Source of the DNA: Bacillus sp. FJAT-26390 | GTDB lineage: Bacteria > Bacillota > Bacilli > Paenibacillales > Paenibacillaceae | Direction of reading: 5' to 3' | NCBI RefSeq assembly: GCF_001682865.1 | Contig: NZ_MAQX01000001.1 | Span: 186,001-250,000 of the forward strand | Length of the DNA: 64,000 bases | Shown here: positions 61,865 through 64,000 of the stretch, piece by piece | Layout: each line of letters opens with the position of its first letter | Position numbering within the stretch: the first letter of the stretch is position 1 | Position numbers and translations under genes: made by a program | The notes under the pieces: model-generated | Database searches by the model: none | Seen by the model: the letters and a program-made list of their open reading frames with translations, nothing else | Told to the model about the DNA's origin: nothing

Positions 61865-64000
61865 ATGACGACCAATACACGTTTTCCTTTTGAAAATATA
61901 GAGCTTCCGCTAGAAGAGCGGGTAACCGATCTTGTATCTCGCTTTACGCTGGATGAGAAAGTGGAATCGATGGTGCAATATCAGCCGGAAATCGAGAGAT
62001 TAGGCATAAAACCATATAAGCATGGAACAGAAGCGGCTCATGGCATGGCGTGGCTGGGCGAAGCGACGACGTTCCCGCAGCCGATCGGGCTTGGCTGCAC
62101 GTGGAATCCCGTGCTGCTGAAGGAAGTGGGCTCGGTCATTGGCGACGAGGCGCGCGTTTACTTTCAGCGCAATCCGGCCATTAACGGTTTGACGTTATGG
62201 GCGCCAACGGTCGATATGGAGCGCGATCCGCGCTGGGGCCGGACGGAGGAGGCTTACGGGGAAGATCCGAAGCTGACAGGCGAGCTGACGGCATCGCTCG
62301 TGCAGGGCATCCAAGGCGATCACCCGCTTTACTTCAAAGCGGTTGCGACCTTGAAGCATTTTATCGGCAATAACAATGAAATAAATCGCGGCAGCTGCTC
62401 GGCGAGCATCGACCCGCGCAACATGAAGGAGTATTATCAAGCTGCGTTTAAGCCGGCGTTCGTGAAGGGCGGCGCGCATTCCATGATGACCTCGTACAAC
62501 TCGGTCAACGGTACGCCGACGATTTTGCATGAGGATGTAAATAAAGTGGTGAAAGAGGAATGGGGCATGAACGGCTTCATCGTAAGCGATGCAGGCGACT
62601 TGCTTGGAATCGTCAATGACCATCACTATTACGACTCCTACAAGGATGCGGTGGCGCATGCGATCAAAGCCGGCATTGACAGCATCACGGATGATAAAGA
62701 GAAATCATGCGCCGCGATCCGAGAAGCACTGGCAGAAGGGCTGCTGACGGAGCAGCATTTGGACAAAGCGCTCATCAACACATTCCGCGTGCGCTTCCGG
62801 TTGGGCGAGTTTGATCCATCGGGGCAAAATCCTTACGCCAACGTGCCGGAATCGAAGCTGTGCGCGCCTGAGCATGGCGAATTGTCGCTGCAAGCTGCGC
62901 GAGAGTCGATCGTGTTGCTGAAAAACGAAGGCAGTATTCTGCCTCTAAACAAAGAAAAGCTAAACAGCGTAGCCGTTATCGGGCCGCTTGCCGATGTCGT
63001 ATACCGCGACTGGTATTCCGGTTCGCTTCCATACAAAGTGACGCCGCTTGAAGGCGTTAAGAGCAAGCTCGCCGGCAAATCCGTTTCGTACAGCAGCGGC
63101 AACGACCGCGTTGTATTGAAATCGGCTGCAAGCGGCAAAGCGCTGCAAGCTTCAACGAACGCTGAAAGCCGCCTGCAGGCCGGCGAATCGGAAGAAGCGG
63201 CTGGCGAGACGTTTGAAGTTACCGATTGGGGCTGGGGCAGCTTCACGCTAGAGAGCAAAACCTCCGGCAAGCTGCTTACAAGCGCTGATGATGTCAATAT
63301 CGCAGCATCGGCAACCGAAGCATTTGGCTGGTATGTGAAGGAAGTTTTCAAGCTTGACGAGCAGCCAGGCAATCAATTTGCGATTCGGACGTGGAACGGC
63401 AAGCTGGTATCGGCTCCGAACGGCGGTGCGGATTCCTTGCAAATTACAGAAGCTTCTGAGATTGGGACTAACGAGCTGTTCACGAAGGATGTTATCACGG
63501 ACGGCATCGCTGAGGCGGTTGCGGCAGCGAAAGCGGCCGAAACGGCAATCGTCTTCGTCGGCAACAATCCGCTCATTAACGGCAAGGAAGAGGTCGATCG
63601 CCCAAGCCTTGATTTGGCTGCATCGCAAAACGAGCTAATCAACGCTGTATTCGCGGCTAATCCTAATACGGCCGTAGTCGTCATCGGCAGCTATCCGTTT
63701 GCGCTGAACGCGGTTAATGAGAAAATACCGGCGATTGTTTACTTGTCGCATGCGGGGCAAGAGCTCGGCAACGCCATCGCAGACGTGCTCTTTGGCGACT
63801 ATTCGCCCGCAGGACGCCTTAATATGACCTGGTACAAATCCGAGGAGCAGCTGACAGACCTGATGGACTATGACATTTTGAAGGGCAAAAGAACGTACCT
63901 GTACTTTGACGGCGAGCATTTGTACCCGTTCGGTTACGGCCTCAGCTACGGTTCATTCCGTTATGGCCCGCTTGAATTAACAAATAACGCGGCTAACATC
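61865..64000 (+). CDS. GH3 beta-glycosidase, incomplete at the window edge
   Basis: The frame has 712 codons and no stop before the edge, so the gene is cut off. The start ATG at 61865 has GGGGAG overlapping the end of the GH95 gene 5 bases away, so they are coupled. The (alpha/beta)8 barrel has KHFIGNNNEINR and the nucleophile Asp in FIVSDAGD (D242). The second GH3 domain has VAVIGPLADV and later AAETAIVFVGNN and the fibronectin-type entrance LYPFGYGLSYG. Between them, about residues 408-535, is an insert with three beta-trefoil-like repeats (VVLKSAASGKAL, FTLESKTSGKLL, FAIRTWNGKLVS). It probably removes beta-linked glucose or xylose. Confidence 0.93.
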   Translation, partial: MTTNTRFPFENIELPLEERVTDLVSRFTLDEKVESMVQYQPEIERLGIKPYKHGTEAAHGMAWLGEATTFPQPIGLGCTWNPVLLKEVGSVIGDEARVYFQRNPAINGLTLWAPTVDMERDPRWGRTEEAYGEDPKLTGELTASLVQGIQGDHPLYFKAVATLKHFIGNNNEINRGSCSASIDPRNMKEYYQAAFKPAFVKGGAHSMMTSYNSVNGTPTILHEDVNKVVKEEWGMNGFIVSDAGDLLGIVNDHHYYDSYKDAVAHAIKAGIDSITDDKEKSCAAIREALAEGLLTEQHLDKALINTFRVRFRLGEFDPSGQNPYANVPESKLCAPEHGELSLQAARESIVLLKNEGSILPLNKEKLNSVAVIGPLADVVYRDWYSGSLPYKVTPLEGVKSKLAGKSVSYSSGNDRVVLKSAASGKALQASTNAESRLQAGESEEAAGETFEVTDWGWGSFTLESKTSGKLLTSADDVNIAASATEAFGWYVKEVFKLDEQPGNQFAIRTWNGKLVSAPNGGADSLQITEASEIGTNELFTKDVITDGIAEAVAAAKAAETAIVFVGNNPLINGKEEVDRPSLDLAASQNELINAVFAANPNTAVVVIGSYPFALNAVNEKIPAIVYLSHAGQELGNAIADVLFGDYSPAGRLNMTWYKSEEQLTDLMDYDILKGKRTYLYFDGEHLYPFGYGLSYGSFRYGPLELTNNAANI

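Overview
The window reads as a chromosomal segment of a spore-forming, low-to-mid GC Bacillota, most likely Paenibacillus. The signs are an alpha/beta-type small acid-soluble spore protein with a sigma-G-like promoter, a ydaO-type c-di-AMP riboswitch in front of KimA, YesM/YesN-type two-component pairs, many glycoside hydrolases (GH51, GH2, GH95, GH3), strong AGGAGG ribosome binding sites and many U-tailed terminators. I saw no rRNA, tRNA, CRISPR array, insertion sequence or prophage.

Layout. 38-4904: a tightly packed operon of a beta-rich protein, a zinc-ribbon GTPase and a large membrane-anchored GAP1-like protein. It resembles the predicted GTPase/GAP1 conflict or signalling systems and probably begins upstream of the window. 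5126-10300: an NAD(P)-binding protein, a short UvrC-like GIY-YIG protein, a VOC protein, riboswitch-kimA and the spore protein. 10451-14582: a small glycan-assembly cassette (polyprenyl-phosphate sugar-1-P transferase, GT4, FAD-dependent UGM-like protein) followed by a GNAT. 14682-23550: mixed housekeeping and accessory genes, including a secreted MORN protein, a sigma factor fused to a C39/BtrH-like domain, a WYL regulator, a cyclase-family amidohydrolase, a UPF0173 hydrolase, small proteins and a GreA-C-like protein preceded by a 24-codon ORF.

23593-35996: a carbohydrate region. A GH51 arabinofuranosidase is divergent from an ArsR-type regulator. It is followed by a YesN/YesM two-component pair, a sugar ABC importer (binding protein and two permeases) and a GH2 beta-galactosidase, with an apparent extended -10 promoter and a cre site. 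36200-39166: a MocR regulator, small proteins, a Dabb protein and NikR. 39402-44454: a candidate NikR operator and a complete nickel-type ABC importer (binding protein, two permeases, two ATPases). 44473-46677: an XRE/MmyB regulator divergent from a KAS II paralogue. 46711-51465: an iron-siderophore region with a Btr-like AraC/binding-protein fusion, two Fur boxes, two FecCD permeases and a lipoprotein receptor, but no ATPase.

51659-56179: an AI-2E family membrane protein, HemD, and a GntR/FCD regulator divergent from an Fsr-type MFS exporter, with shared palindromic operators. 56199-64000: a second carbohydrate locus with an AraC/cupin regulator divergent from a Gfo/Idh/MocA oxidoreductase, a sugar isomerase-like TIM barrel, a GH95 enzyme and a GH3 enzyme that runs off the window. 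Together the two sugar loci suggest a plant-polysaccharide degrader that imports and then trims oligosaccharides inside the cell. Start codons were moved from the longest reading frame wherever a ribosome binding site clearly favoured a later start. Positions of short sites may be off by one base because they were counted by eye.
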